Shown piece by piece: positions 10,158 to 19,958 of a DNA stretch of 64,000 bases. Source of the DNA: Phoronis australis (taxonomy: Eukaryota > Phoronida > Phoronidae); contig NMRA01000016.1 of the NCBI GenBank assembly GCA_002633005.1, forward strand, positions 72,122-136,121. Reading direction: 5' to 3'. Made by a program: the position numbers and the translations under genes. Position 1 is the stretch's first letter. Each line of letters begins with the position of its first letter. The notes beneath the pieces were generated by a model. It was not told the DNA's origin, made no database searches, and was given only the letters and a program-made list of their open reading frames with translations.

Positions 10158-11478
10158 TGGTAACCAGGAAGTGACAATTAGCTAAACGGCCGTTTTTTGT
10201 CCTGCTTCCCCAGGCTAATTTCAGGACTGAGTTTTAGCCCCTGAAACTTAAAAGTTTCATTTAAAAGAAAACAGATGATTGCATCAGAAAGAGTGAAGCT
10301 TTTTCTACAGAAGGATATCAAAAAACTCATTTTCAACCTTAAACATCGGTGTAATTGTACTTTGAAAATACCGACTTCCGCGCACGCAATCGCAACATCC
10401 CAAACAAAGTCACGGGTATTTACTCTTTTCCGTCGATTTATAGATGGCGCAGTAGTCAAGTACTCCCTCATTAGCATATCAAATTTGCATGATGTAAATG
10501 AGAGTTTTCGAGATTCTTGTCAGTTCTTAATTAAAATGACGTCCTTGCGTGAGTTAGTGATAGACAGAATGACAAAAGAATCTCATTGTGACGGATTTTA
10601 ACAAGCAAGGAAATTTGTCTCGGCTCTGTTTAGAAGTAATATTTGAGGAGTTGTCCGGCTTTTTCCATGAACTAAAACGGAATGTTACTTATCAAATCAC
10701 CAGGAAACGGGTGACCAAAGCGAGGCCAACGTATTGTTTCGCGCTGAGTTTGATCATGCTCTGCGTGAGAGAAAGTTCACGGAAAATTTATTAGGCCACA
10801 TGAATTCGCTGCTACCACAATTGGACTCGAGGAGTACATATGACACTGACTTGCGATGCGTCAGCAGTGCGTTGTATAATGCTGAATTGCACATCAGTCA
10901 GACTTCCCGGGGGCGTACAAACCACCCGCCGTGGCTAAGTGGGCTAACACTTATTTCTCGACTGATAATTGCTTCTAAATCTGGTTTTAAGCAAAGTTAA
11001 AAGCAAAATGACAAGTCCTCGCATACGCACATGGAAGTATCTAAATACAATTAAATGTGTTTTCATGTGAAACCATATTCAATGTTATTATTCACGAGGG
11101 TCGAGTGGCTGTAGTTTTCTTAGAATGAGATCTGACCAATCAGATAGAACTGCGTTTCAAGTCATACACTATTGGCATCTAACGGTTCAAATTGGAAGCT
11201 CGCGTCGTGTGACGTCGTATGACATACATGTATGTGATGCGAGTCTCGTTTTGATATATCAACGGCATCTATTGGTCCAAAAAGAGGATCGTGCCCGAGT
11301 ACATGCCTGGGAAGAGATGTGCCAAAGTGGTGTTATTTTATAGGTCATGAGTTAAGCTTTCAAACACAATGTTTGGATTGCAGACAACTTGAACGTTCAC
11401 TTTTGAAATCACATTTGAACACACGTTAAAATGCGTCAATACAGTTGTTCCTTCCTGATTATCTCTTCCTGGTTACAG
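10158..11478. mobile_element. Unidentified 1.3-kb insertion with short inverted ends
   Basis: Comparison with copy 2 near 59430-59450 shows that about 1.3 kb is extra here: the flanks ...TTACTTGCAATAC and ATATAAACTCGTCGTTGTCCG are nearly contiguous there. The ends share GTAACCAGGAAG in inverted orientation (GGTAACCAGGAAGTGACAA on the left; TCTTCCTGGTTACAG on the right). Inside are two short open frames (10275-10601 and 10588-10794) with no domain I can name. It looks like a non-autonomous DNA element, but no target-site duplication is clear. Confidence 0.5.
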
Positions 11479-12085
11479 ATATAAACTCGTCGTTGTCCGA
11501 GGAAGATTGTATTACTCTTCTTTTGAGTTTTTTTGGCGTCATACCTTCGTCCTTGGTGGTCCAAAAAGCGTCTTATGTGTCCCCACCTCGCATAGCGCGA
11601 GGCAGGGAGCATGCTATTCATGGTTGCAAGCCAAACAATGTGGTGGTCGCGATATCTCAAGAAAAAAACGTCATGTTTTGTTGTTATTTCTTATTGTTTT
11701 GAGTCTGGGAAATAAATCTCCAGACGCCAGTCAATTTTAGTGGCTTCAACCTCTCGCCAAGGCCACTTCGAGGAAGTGCAATTTTGACTTGGGAAAATGT
11801 TGAGCAACGAATTGGCAAAAGCTGCAATTTTTTACAACTGTTGATTTCACGGAGGAACTTTTCCATCAATGCACAAGGCTTGATAAGTAGATATCATATG
11901 CTCTCCATATGACATTAATGTTTTATTATACAATTAGTTAGTGGATAAATGTGCACGTAGCCAACCCTCTTTACTCGTACCGCTGTAGCACTAATTTGAG
12001 AAAACTTAGCAAAATATGTCTGATAGCAACAGAAATTTGCATTCGCTATTGAGCTACTAGATTAATTTTCTCTTGGCTTTTACAG

Positions 12086-12188
12086 ATCGTTTTCAAATAC
12101 ACTAAATACGGTAGACTTACAGCCATGGCCATCGACAATGTGGTGACCTTTCCGGGAAAGTGCGCTCAAGTCCTGGCAGACACATACG
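12086..12188 (+). CDS. MAM domain exon 4 (duplication copy 1)
   Basis: The acceptor TTGGCTTTTACAG and the donor G|GTGGGT bound 103 bases, from phase 0 to phase 1. The peptide IVFKYTKYGRLTAMAIDNVV continues with TFPGKCAQVLADTY. It closes the MAM fold with the family's terminal motif (xxIAIDD-I-x-x-G-x-C), here AMAIDNVVTFPGKC. The final Cys is conserved in both duplication copies, while the residues after it differ strongly (QVLADT against EFQQDA). Confidence 0.85.
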
Positions 12189-12369
12189 GTGGGTATTGTA
12201 GAAACTGATGCTTGGATTTGACTTGTCATGTTTTTACCATTCAACTTACATAGGACATTGTCAGACTAACGCAACAGTTCAGTTTAAATAATGATTTTGT
12301 TTGCTACGTATTGTCATCTGAGATTTGTAAGACTGTGGCGTTTATCTTTGATCCCTATTTTTGTTACAG

Positions 12370-12380
12370 ATGGACATCCG
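12370..12380 (+). CDS. 11-nt microexon after the MAM domain (copy 1)
   Basis: TTGTTACAG | ATGGACATCCG | GTAAGT. Two bases complete the split codon from the previous exon, giving D-G-H-P in phase 0. The identical 11 bases and both splice sites recur in copy 2 at 60320-60330, while the surrounding intron has diverged. This is the main support for its being a true exon. Confidence 0.6.
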
Positions 12381-13268
12381 GTAAGTTGACTTGAAGGGGA
12401 AAGGCGACCGTTTCTTGATGTTACATTTGGTACAAACAATCACCCTAGATATCTTGGAAAATACATTTCACGTGTTAGCTACTGTTCTCCGAAAGTGCAT
12501 TTACTACCCACGATAAACTAGGAAGTGACGTAACAGCCCGCCAAGTATCTTGGTAGTGCATGATCTTTCATTGAGAAAACATAATGTCCTATAGAAAAGA
12601 TTGCGCAGGTTATTCATGTTTGTTCATTGGAAGTGAATGCACAGCCAAAATGCAAAGCATTTGTCGAGCCGTTTACGTCACTCTCCATTAGTAGTAATTA
12701 CCCGCAAAGGAAACGGTTATTAACAGAAAAAATAAATGTTCAAGATAACCAGGGTAGGCATTTTTACTCCAGGTAACATCAAATGTACTGTGAATACCAT
12801 ATCAATTTTAAAACAATTTAAAGGATACAACTGTGAAGACTTTTAACCGATTTTAAAAGTTGTGACAGCAGTGCACTCTGTGTAAGTATGTGTGCACACG
12901 GCAATTTAAAAGCTATAGTTCCGTGGCTGGCGCTGTTGTCAAATCTCTGAAAACAATAGCGGACCGAAACACTAACTGGAGTGGATCTGGAAGCGATAGC
13001 GCTGTTGAATGGCAACTAAAGACACTAACTAGGGTTACAACCGTTTTAACTGCCGGTATGAACGTTAACATTCGCATAACAGTTACAAGTATAGAAAAAG
13101 TTGCAATCGGGTTTAGTTGGTCAGAACTCAGGTATAAATAAGTGCTATAGACCCGCCTCCCATCACCAAAAAACTTTTGATTGAGATCACTTACTGATTT
13201 GATGAGAAGTCGGTGTCAAATTGATCTTTCGTAAAATTGGAGAAATTGTAGACAGCTATTACTTGAGT

Positions 13269-13402
13269 CCGGGTTATCGTAGGCGCGAAAACATCACGAA
13301 AACGCAGACTCACAAGATATGGCGATGCGTTGTAAGCAATTAAACACCTCACCGTGCTTACATTTCTTGCGAGATTCTCGCGTCTACGGAGCTCAACCCT
13401 GG
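13269..13402. mobile_element. Small palindromic MITE, family P, second copy in block 1
   Basis: A 134-bp element with inverted ends of the type CCRGGTT...CGTAGRCGCGA; the right end reads GCGTCTACGGAGCTCAACCC. The inner GCGAAAACATCACGAAAACG relates it to 9061-9195. A matching copy lies at 61115-61248. Confidence 0.7.
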
Positions 13403-13884
13403 CTATTCAAGTTGGCGTGCCACGGCTTGTCATTTCGCTCTCCGCACGTGGCCTGAAGGTATGACGAACAGCAAGTTCTTTGCAAATCCAGAACTCGTTT
13501 CCCTTGTGAGTCACCATAAGGAAAGGTTAAGACCAATTTTACAACGGTTAGTGGTCCAAACATATTTCAAGGAAGGCGGGTGTATAACCTCTATGAATTA
13601 AAGATAGAATAGCAATTTTGTATACACAACAGTCTTGTTGGTGCGAGCTTGTTTCTTTCTGTGGCCGTTTGGGCGTGTTTGCGTTTTGCCTTACTACTTA
13701 AGATAAGAAGTCACATGAAATCTTTCATTCATCCCAACAGAATATGATAAACAATGGAATGCCGAACGCCAACCCTCCCCCCCTCAAAAAAAATGCCCCA
13801 TGTACTTGGTGTATGTCGGTAATATTTACAAAATAGTCAAAACTGGTAGTTATTGATCGATTTACCTCCAAAAATTGTTATCGA

Positions 13885-14470
13885 TAGTGCCAAGTTTGTC
13901 TAGTGGCCGACAATATCTCAGAACACAAAAAACAGACTAAAGTGAATTATAAATTGTGTATTATCCCACACACGCACAACACACAAACTCTTAATAATGA
14001 TTCTTGACACGAAAATTAATCACAGTTCACAAGCGCCTCTTGGGGTCCTGCACAGTGCCACAACTTTTGGCTTGTCAGCATCACCGACTGTTCACTGCTT
14101 GGCTTGACTATTAAGCCGCCCCAGCCGTGTTTGAGCTTGATCAGTCACCAGCACTCACGGTCCACTAGTTGCACCGTGACGAAATATAAGGGTCACTTGA
14201 TCCAACAAATTTTAACTGGCACGAGCTCCATCTGGCGCAAACATGAAATTAAAGCGTGACTAAACACAACTGCACTTCTCACAAACCACTGGTGGACTGC
14301 ACCAAGCAACACGTGTAACAGCAATAACGTGACTGGCCACCCGCACTTGAAAAACAAAGCACATTATCACATGATAACTATACAAAGGGGTTAGCTCATT
14401 ATTGACCGAGTAACAATAACCATCTAATTGATAACCAAATCATAAGCAAAGTGAGACCAAAATGTGACAG
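13885..14470. repeat. Unidentified insertion of about 0.58 kb in copy 1
   Basis: In copy 2 the flanks (CCTCC(C/A)AAAATTG and GTTACACTTTTCACAAAGAG) are almost adjacent near 61720, so about 580 bases are extra in copy 1 or were lost from copy 2. I see no open frame or clear inverted ends; CACA-rich stretches occur. Confidence 0.4.
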
Positions 14471-15129
14471 AAATTCAAGTTACACTTTTCACAAAGAGAC
14501 CTAAGCTAAAATAAGGTGTAGCAAATTGTTTTCACTTCAATGTAGTGACAGAAGTCGATCGCCAATTTTATATTACAAGTGTGTTGGCATCTACATCAAC
14601 TACTCTTAGGTTTTATTTTTTCACAGCCTATCCCGACACGCAGAAGAAACAACAAGTCATCCTCCTACCATCATGTCATTAAACGACTCGAAACTCTGGG
14701 AGCGACAGGGCGTTCTTCAACTACTGCTGTGACGTCATCCTACGAATTAGTGACGATTGTCAGTATCTTTGGGTTAATCTGCCACTTGTAGGCTTCTAAG
14801 CTTGGACCCAGAGACATATTAGCCCGTGCAATAGGTTACCAGAAGAGGCTCTGTAAATTTCAAAACAATAAATTCTCAACGTGTACTTTATCTTTCTTCC
14901 CTAGAGGGCGTTGACGGAGACGCAAAAACTGAACAATGACGTCATGGTTTTTTATCGAAATGCAACACGCAATTGGTCAATGTTTAAGTCGAGTTACCCC
15001 AAAATCCAACTGGTGAATGGTGTTTTGGTAATTGGCCCAATTACTTTGCACATAATACGGCAAAATTATACAAAAGTTTTAGGTTGTAAAAGTCACTTTT
15101 TGTGTACTTTTCACGAACTATTCAAATAT

Positions 15130-15684
15130 TAGTAGTAGTAGTAATACACTTTATTCACTTTAAGTCAAAAAATACAGTTGATACAGATTTATGCTTATGG
15201 AGACTCCGTGAAGGACCCGAGAGGTCCGCTGACCACGGAGCCACCAGAGAATAAAAAAGAAAATACAGCGTTACAGATAATCAGAATTATAAAAATCAGG
15301 TGATAATGTACTTTAAAACTACTTGTGTAAAGACTGGGAGAGATTATCGAAAATAGTTACACACAAAGCAGTTGGGAATAGTGCACTCAAGTTCATAATT
15401 TTCAAAACAACCATTCTTAAAATAATTTATAACAGAGGATAACGAATGGGTAAAAAGTTTTTGGGAGACACTTTCAGAAGGTTATTAATGATATGAGGTA
15501 GGGCATTTCGAACTGAATCTTCAGCAAATGATTTAGTACATGTACAACGGGGAGTATGTAAAAGATGTCGTTGCCTAGTGCAATGTTCATGAACAGACCC
15601 ACGAGTTATTAAATTGAACGTGTTAAAAAATGAAGGTAAGTAATTATGAACATATTTGTAGAAAAATTTAGTAATAGCAAATAA
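15130..15684 (-). mobile_element. 3' end of a non-LTR retrotransposon, inserted antisense
   Basis: Reading leftward, the sequence encodes the C-terminal part of a LINE reverse transcriptase ORF (HNYLPSFFNTFNLITRGSVH, then CTKSFAEDSVRNALPHIINN). A stop and decay follow. It ends in a 3' tail GAATAAAGTGTATTACTACTA at the low-coordinate side, with TACTAC repeats typical of CR1/L2-like tails. Copy 2 has an empty site (CTATTCATATGGTATTTAG at 62496-62514), so the insertion is younger than the duplication and strongly 5'-truncated. Confidence 0.7.
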
Positions 15685-15722
15685 GGTATTTAGTAGAAAT
15701 TTTCAACCATTTTCATCCCCAG

Positions 15723-15758
15723 GGTGTTTACGATTGGTCTGATTATCTAGAGAACTGA
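15723..15758 (+). CDS. Putative short tail exon after MAM (copy 1), ends in stop
   Basis: The acceptor TTCATCCCCAG is followed in phase 0 by G-V-Y-D-W-S-D-Y-L-E-N and then TGA at 15756-15758. Phase 0 fits the preceding microexon. In copy 2 the same exon (62538-62576) reads on through ENRK to a donor GTAAGA instead of stopping. No function is recognisable; the case rests on conservation of acceptor and peptide. Confidence 0.4.
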   Translation, partial: GVYDWSDYLEN

Positions 15759-16209
15759 AACATCAGCATCCTGAGGTGATGTACCGGCAACAAACTGCAA
15801 CAGAGGGGTGTCAATATTCCGGCAGATTCCGAGGAACTTGCGGCAAAACCGGTTACGATGCCCAATGTCGACCACAGAGGGTATCAACGAAGTAGTCTTG
15901 TCATGCAGACATTGTTTGGTGATTTTTGTTCTACGTCAGTAGGAACAAGCGTCGCTTTGTATGCTCCAGTACATAATGGTTTAAACACATTGATGTCTCG
16001 TCCAAATTTCCACTAAATGTCCCATAGATTTGACCTACATACTCAAATAATACCTCGAGATTTTGAGTTCAGACTCAAGCATATACCTGTAGCTTTAATG
16101 CCGAGGACATCAAGTCCAAACAAGGATGAGACAGTCAATCACGTGATGGGTATGCATTCTAGCACACACTAATAGACATAGGTCGTGAGTTTGCTTAAGA
16201 GCAGAATAA

Positions 16210-16731
16210 AGGCCCTTTCATACTGACTTAACTCCGGTCTGAGCGGTGCGTCGACGTAAACAGCGCAGTTAACTGCCGGGACCGTTCAAACTGTCTTCGG
16301 TAGTTAATGAACATCGAAGTAAACGGGTGGTGACGCTGTCGTCATCGAAGTTAATGCAAGGTAGCGCTGCACGCTAAGATATTTTTCAATGAGACAATTT
16401 GAGAACCTTTACATGTGCTAAATGACATTAAACTTATTTTTAAATTGATTAGTTATTATTAGAGCAAAATATAAGCAGATATTAGTGACGACACTACCCT
16501 CCAACTGTTGATGATAACAGTGGCACCTGGCGATAACTTCAATTGGACCGAAGTTGAGCGTTCATATTGCACCGCAGCGTCAACGCTGCGCTAATAAATC
16601 CACCTGTTAACTGCGATGTTAACTACGATGTTAACTGGAGCTGTTAACTGCGATCCGGACTGGAGTTAAGCGTTCATACTGACCCCAACTCCCCAAACCA
16701 TCGACGCGACGACGTTAGTATGAAAGGCCCT
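16210..16731. mobile_element. Harbinger-like MITE with TAA target-site duplication
   Basis: A 522-bp element whose ends read AGGCCCTTTCATACT and, on the complement, AGGGCCTTTCATACT (one mismatch in 15). It is flanked by TAA at 16207-16209 and 16732-16734. Three-base TWA duplications and GGGCC-type ends are typical of PIF/Harbinger MITEs. The interior has repeated GTTAACTGCGATGTTAAC motifs. Copy 2 lacks it: GAGTAGAGCAAAAATTTCTA at about 62986. Confidence 0.75.
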
Positions 16732-16973
16732 TAAAAAATTCTAAATAATTTAGTACACCCCGGACCCAGTTGTGCGGTCAATACTAGCTCACACCTCATT
16801 GTACCCCCAAAGAGGCTGCTTGATGATCTTCCGCGATTTCGTAGAGCTCACAAGTCACTCGCCTTGTTGTCTCACAATCCCTTCTCCCCGGTCACGTATC
16901 TACATTATTATGTTCAGCAATAGGGTCACGAAAATTTTACTGGGTAGTTTAATTAACAACAGTTCCCCATTTT

Positions 16974-17078
16974 TCATCTTTCGTTGCTATAGGCGCAGCC
17001 ACCTTTGCTCAATGTAACTTTGTCCAAAGCGACTTCACTCACATCATAAATTGACCCCAGAACACCTTCAGTCAGGAT
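16974..17078 (-). pseudogene. Last MAM exon of the convergent gene, copy 1, acceptor lost
   Basis: Reading leftward, the peptide is ILTEGVLGSIYDVSEVALDK followed by VTLSKGGCAYSNER and TGA. This is the closing MAM segment (VALDKV...GGC). In copy 2 the exon follows a good acceptor (CTTTTACAG); here the same position reads CTTTTACAT, so the AG is gone. Together with the 1-base deletion in the preceding exon (17454-17640), this copy can hardly yield the MAM domain. The coding sequence itself is still open. Confidence 0.75.
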
Positions 17079-17453
17079 ATGTAAAAGTAAAGAATTCATG
17101 TTCCATCAGATAAGTGGACGTGATAGTTACTTTAATAGTAACAATACTAGTTGTTAAACTACATGTACTACAGATAGTAATAAAACCACTACCAATACTT
17201 AAATACTGTTATCCTCACCGACTTCCGAGAGGCTTGCAGATAACCAACTCAACAAGTCGTCAGCCGACTTGGGCCTGCTTCCAAAATGGTAGTAGCTGAG
17301 ATTTGAAGGCAGGCTTATCTAGGAACCAGTTGGTTTCTAGGTTTGGTCTATTGCGACAATGGAAACAGGTAGTCCCATATGCTAACTTAATCGATCTTTT
17401 AAAACAATCGCCTGCCAGTAACGCCTGATGCGACAGTCGAGATTGCTGGTTAC

Positions 17454-17640
17454 CTTGAAGTCAAAGACACTGAGAGGAGTTACACTTGTTTGTCTCCATT
17501 CATGCTTGTTCACACTTTGCTGACCATCGGACCGCTGTAGAAGTTCTCTTTGTTTCCCCGTGTCCTGTGCCATTACAGACAGTGAGCCGACAGCGCAACC
17601 ATACATCAGGAAAGGAACCAAAAGCAGTACTCCTGCCTGC
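17454..17640 (-). pseudogene. Third-type MAM exon of the convergent gene, copy 1, frameshifted
   Basis: The acceptor (TTTACAG) and the donor (AAG|GTAACC) match copy 2 (63483-63670), but the exon is 187 bases instead of 188. The missing base lies in the CLSF-like strand: the frame starting QEYCFWFLS meets a stop, while the downstream frame continues as MYGCAVGSLSVMAQDTGKQR and HEWRQTSVTPLSVFDFK, clear MAM sequence. The deletion therefore breaks the domain after its conserved Cys. Upstream MAM exons would be expected at higher coordinates but homology to copy 2 ends at about 17825. Confidence 0.75.
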
Positions 17641-18194
17641 CTGTAAATGAATTCGGGGCTATATTTCAAGAATTCTTGAATTGCATTTACACATGATTGA
17701 TATTTGATGTGACTTGCGCATCAGACATACAAAGACACACACTAAATGAGTTCTCATAAAATCCCAACACGTACCGTAAACCAACACGAGAGAACAAAAA
17801 CGACTCAGGAACACAAAAGGCACGTTTTCTTGTTTCACTAGTACATGTATATCACTCGGGCCCCTCGACAATGAGTCAGTTTTATCAGCTATATCAAATA
17901 GACTACAGCGTTTGCTGATATGCTAGGAAACATTACAGTCCTCGAGGTTAGGATCATGCATAAACATGCAGTCATCAAATGCGTTCACGTAGCAAAAGCC
18001 GGAAGGGGGTCAGAGCCTGCTAAATAAAGTGAAGAGTAGATTGACGGCATATATGCACAGAGAAAGAAGACCTCGGGTCTCTAGTTTTCTGAGTTGGACG
18101 TTAATCACACACAAATTTTAACTGCAGAGCAGTTGATACAGCAATCGCAAGGTCGGTAAAGCTCCTAACAAGACGTAAGATTAATCAGATATTT

Positions 18195-18330
18195 ACGTCA
18201 TAGTTACATTTTACGTTGCTAAGCCTCTCCTAAAATGTAACAAGTTGCTACATTTTACGTACTTGTTACATTTTACGTCGAGTGCACATGCGAGAAATGT
18301 ACCATTGTTACATTTATGAAACCAACGTCA
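18195..18330. repeat. TTACATTTTACGT repeat element, copy A
   Basis: Several direct and inverted copies of GTTACATTTTACGT and TAAAATGTAAC are packed in about 130 bases. A related copy with the same order lies at 53430-53540, just outside the other duplication block. It is probably a small foldback element. Confidence 0.6.
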
Positions 18331-18339
18331 TATTACAAA

Positions 18340-19958
18340 GAAAATGACCAAAATCAAGAGCAAGTGGTATCTGACACGGCCGAGGGATAGTCGAGTATAT
18401 GTGGACGAGGGTCCGTGCCGCCCGAAAAAAATAGATACCTACCCGTTTAGAGAGTGGGCTCGGACAAAAAAGTGATCCATTTAGAGACTTATTTTGTGTA
18501 AAAATTCATATTTTTGCACACTTCTGTTTCAGAAGTTCAGAAAAGGCACACTTTTAGATACTATTCTGTCGAAAATGGCTCCATTTTGGGGAGTATTTTT
18601 TGCTGTGAAAAAACACTTTTTGGGCGGCACTTTTCGTATACCTCTTCTGAATGCATTCCGGGCTGACCCGGCATGAAATCAATATGGCTGCCCATTACCA
18701 TTTTTATTGCTATTACTACCATTATGTGCTATTGCTAACTGTTACTATTACTACTGCAATTACTGCAGTGTACGTTCACAACTATTACTCGTTATCAGAA
18801 TCGCTATCATTATTATTTTTATTATTAATATTTTTTTAATTTAATTAACGAGGACACAGTGCAATATACACAATACATGCTTAGCAAAGTGCTAATACAT
18901 CATGGTCCTCAAAGATTTTAAAATCATCTTATTTATGGTTCAATGTTTTCACCGGGCTTCCTATAATGGATAGCGGGTGCTATTTTAAAAATCTTTTAAG
19001 GGGGTTCCTATGTTAAGACTTAAAGATACTGTGAGACATGACTTCCCAGCTGTGTATGCAGAGTAGACCTTCTTTTTGGAAACGAGGAGGTTGAAATTTA
19101 AAAACTTGTTTAGACGTGGTTCATTTCAAAAATTGGTTATTTCTAAGCTATCGGCAAGCACGGTATTGCTTGTAAATATGACTATACCCTTCTGTTGTTT
19201 GCCACGAAGAACTGAATTCAGACTGTAATCTTTTACTTGCGACTTACATCTAAACGTGAGGATACCCATCGTGTTATCATAGTTTGTCTTGTTGAAAACA
19301 TTCCTTTTCAAAGACCTAGGGATCGTTCCACGATGAGATTTGTAAGTTCAAAAATTGCGTAAAGATGAACTCTGTAGGCAGACGTTTTCGAGAACTAGCG
19401 ACTAGTGGGCAATGTCTGCGGTCACCGGGTCAGTAGAATAGCTGGTAACGGACATAGAAAACACGCAACAATTTTATTTGGAACGGGCCGCAATATTCTT
19501 AGAACACAGTGATTTAACTGAGTGATTTGAACTAGGTTTCATTGAAAGTGGAATGTGTGGAACAAAATCAGCCAAGCTGTCGGAGTCAGCGACGTTTAAT
19601 AAGGACTTTTTATGCGAAAGGGTTAATATACCAAATTCCCTTTTACCCTATGCGTGTTGAATCAGTCGAGTGCAAAATATCTTTGAGTGCAATATAGTCG
19701 GAGGGCCAGATGTCATAGCATTCATCCTTGTGAGTTCTTTGGGGGGTCAACTTAGTTTTTTCTATTTGGCTAGATAATATACATGTACCTATCAATTAAA
19801 TTCCAAAAAGCTCCCTCGTCTACACTTGCACATTTTTTTTAAAAAAGGTGTCTTTGTTGCACGAAATATTATGCACATTCCTGCCACTTGGTGGCGCTTT
19901 TCTATTGAATTGACCAATCATTTAGCCAGATTGCAATGTTGTGCTTAGTTACTTCAAT
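18340..19958. other. Gene-free AT-rich stretch
   Basis: No supported coding sequence. 18690-18840 is low-complexity sequence of TTA/TAC-type triplets. The other short open frames lack any domain signal. Confidence 0.4.

Larger units (their letters stand above)
3433..17825 (+). repeat. Segmental duplication, copy 1
   Basis: Exons, introns and small repeats of this block recur in the same order and orientation at about 53950-63850. The shared landmarks are the local tandem repeat, four MAM exons, the 11-nt microexon, the short tail exon, two small palindromic MITEs and two - strand MAM exons. Copy 1 is about 4.5 kb longer because it carries five extra insertions (around the Kolobok-like element, 10.16-11.48, 13.9-14.47, 15.13-15.68 and 16.21-16.73 kb). 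It lacks the LINE found in copy 2. Homology fades near 17825 on the right and starts abruptly near 3433 on the left. The left edge corresponds to the inside of the EGF-to-MAM intron of the astacin gene, so copy 1 carries only 3' parts of genes. Confidence 0.9.
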
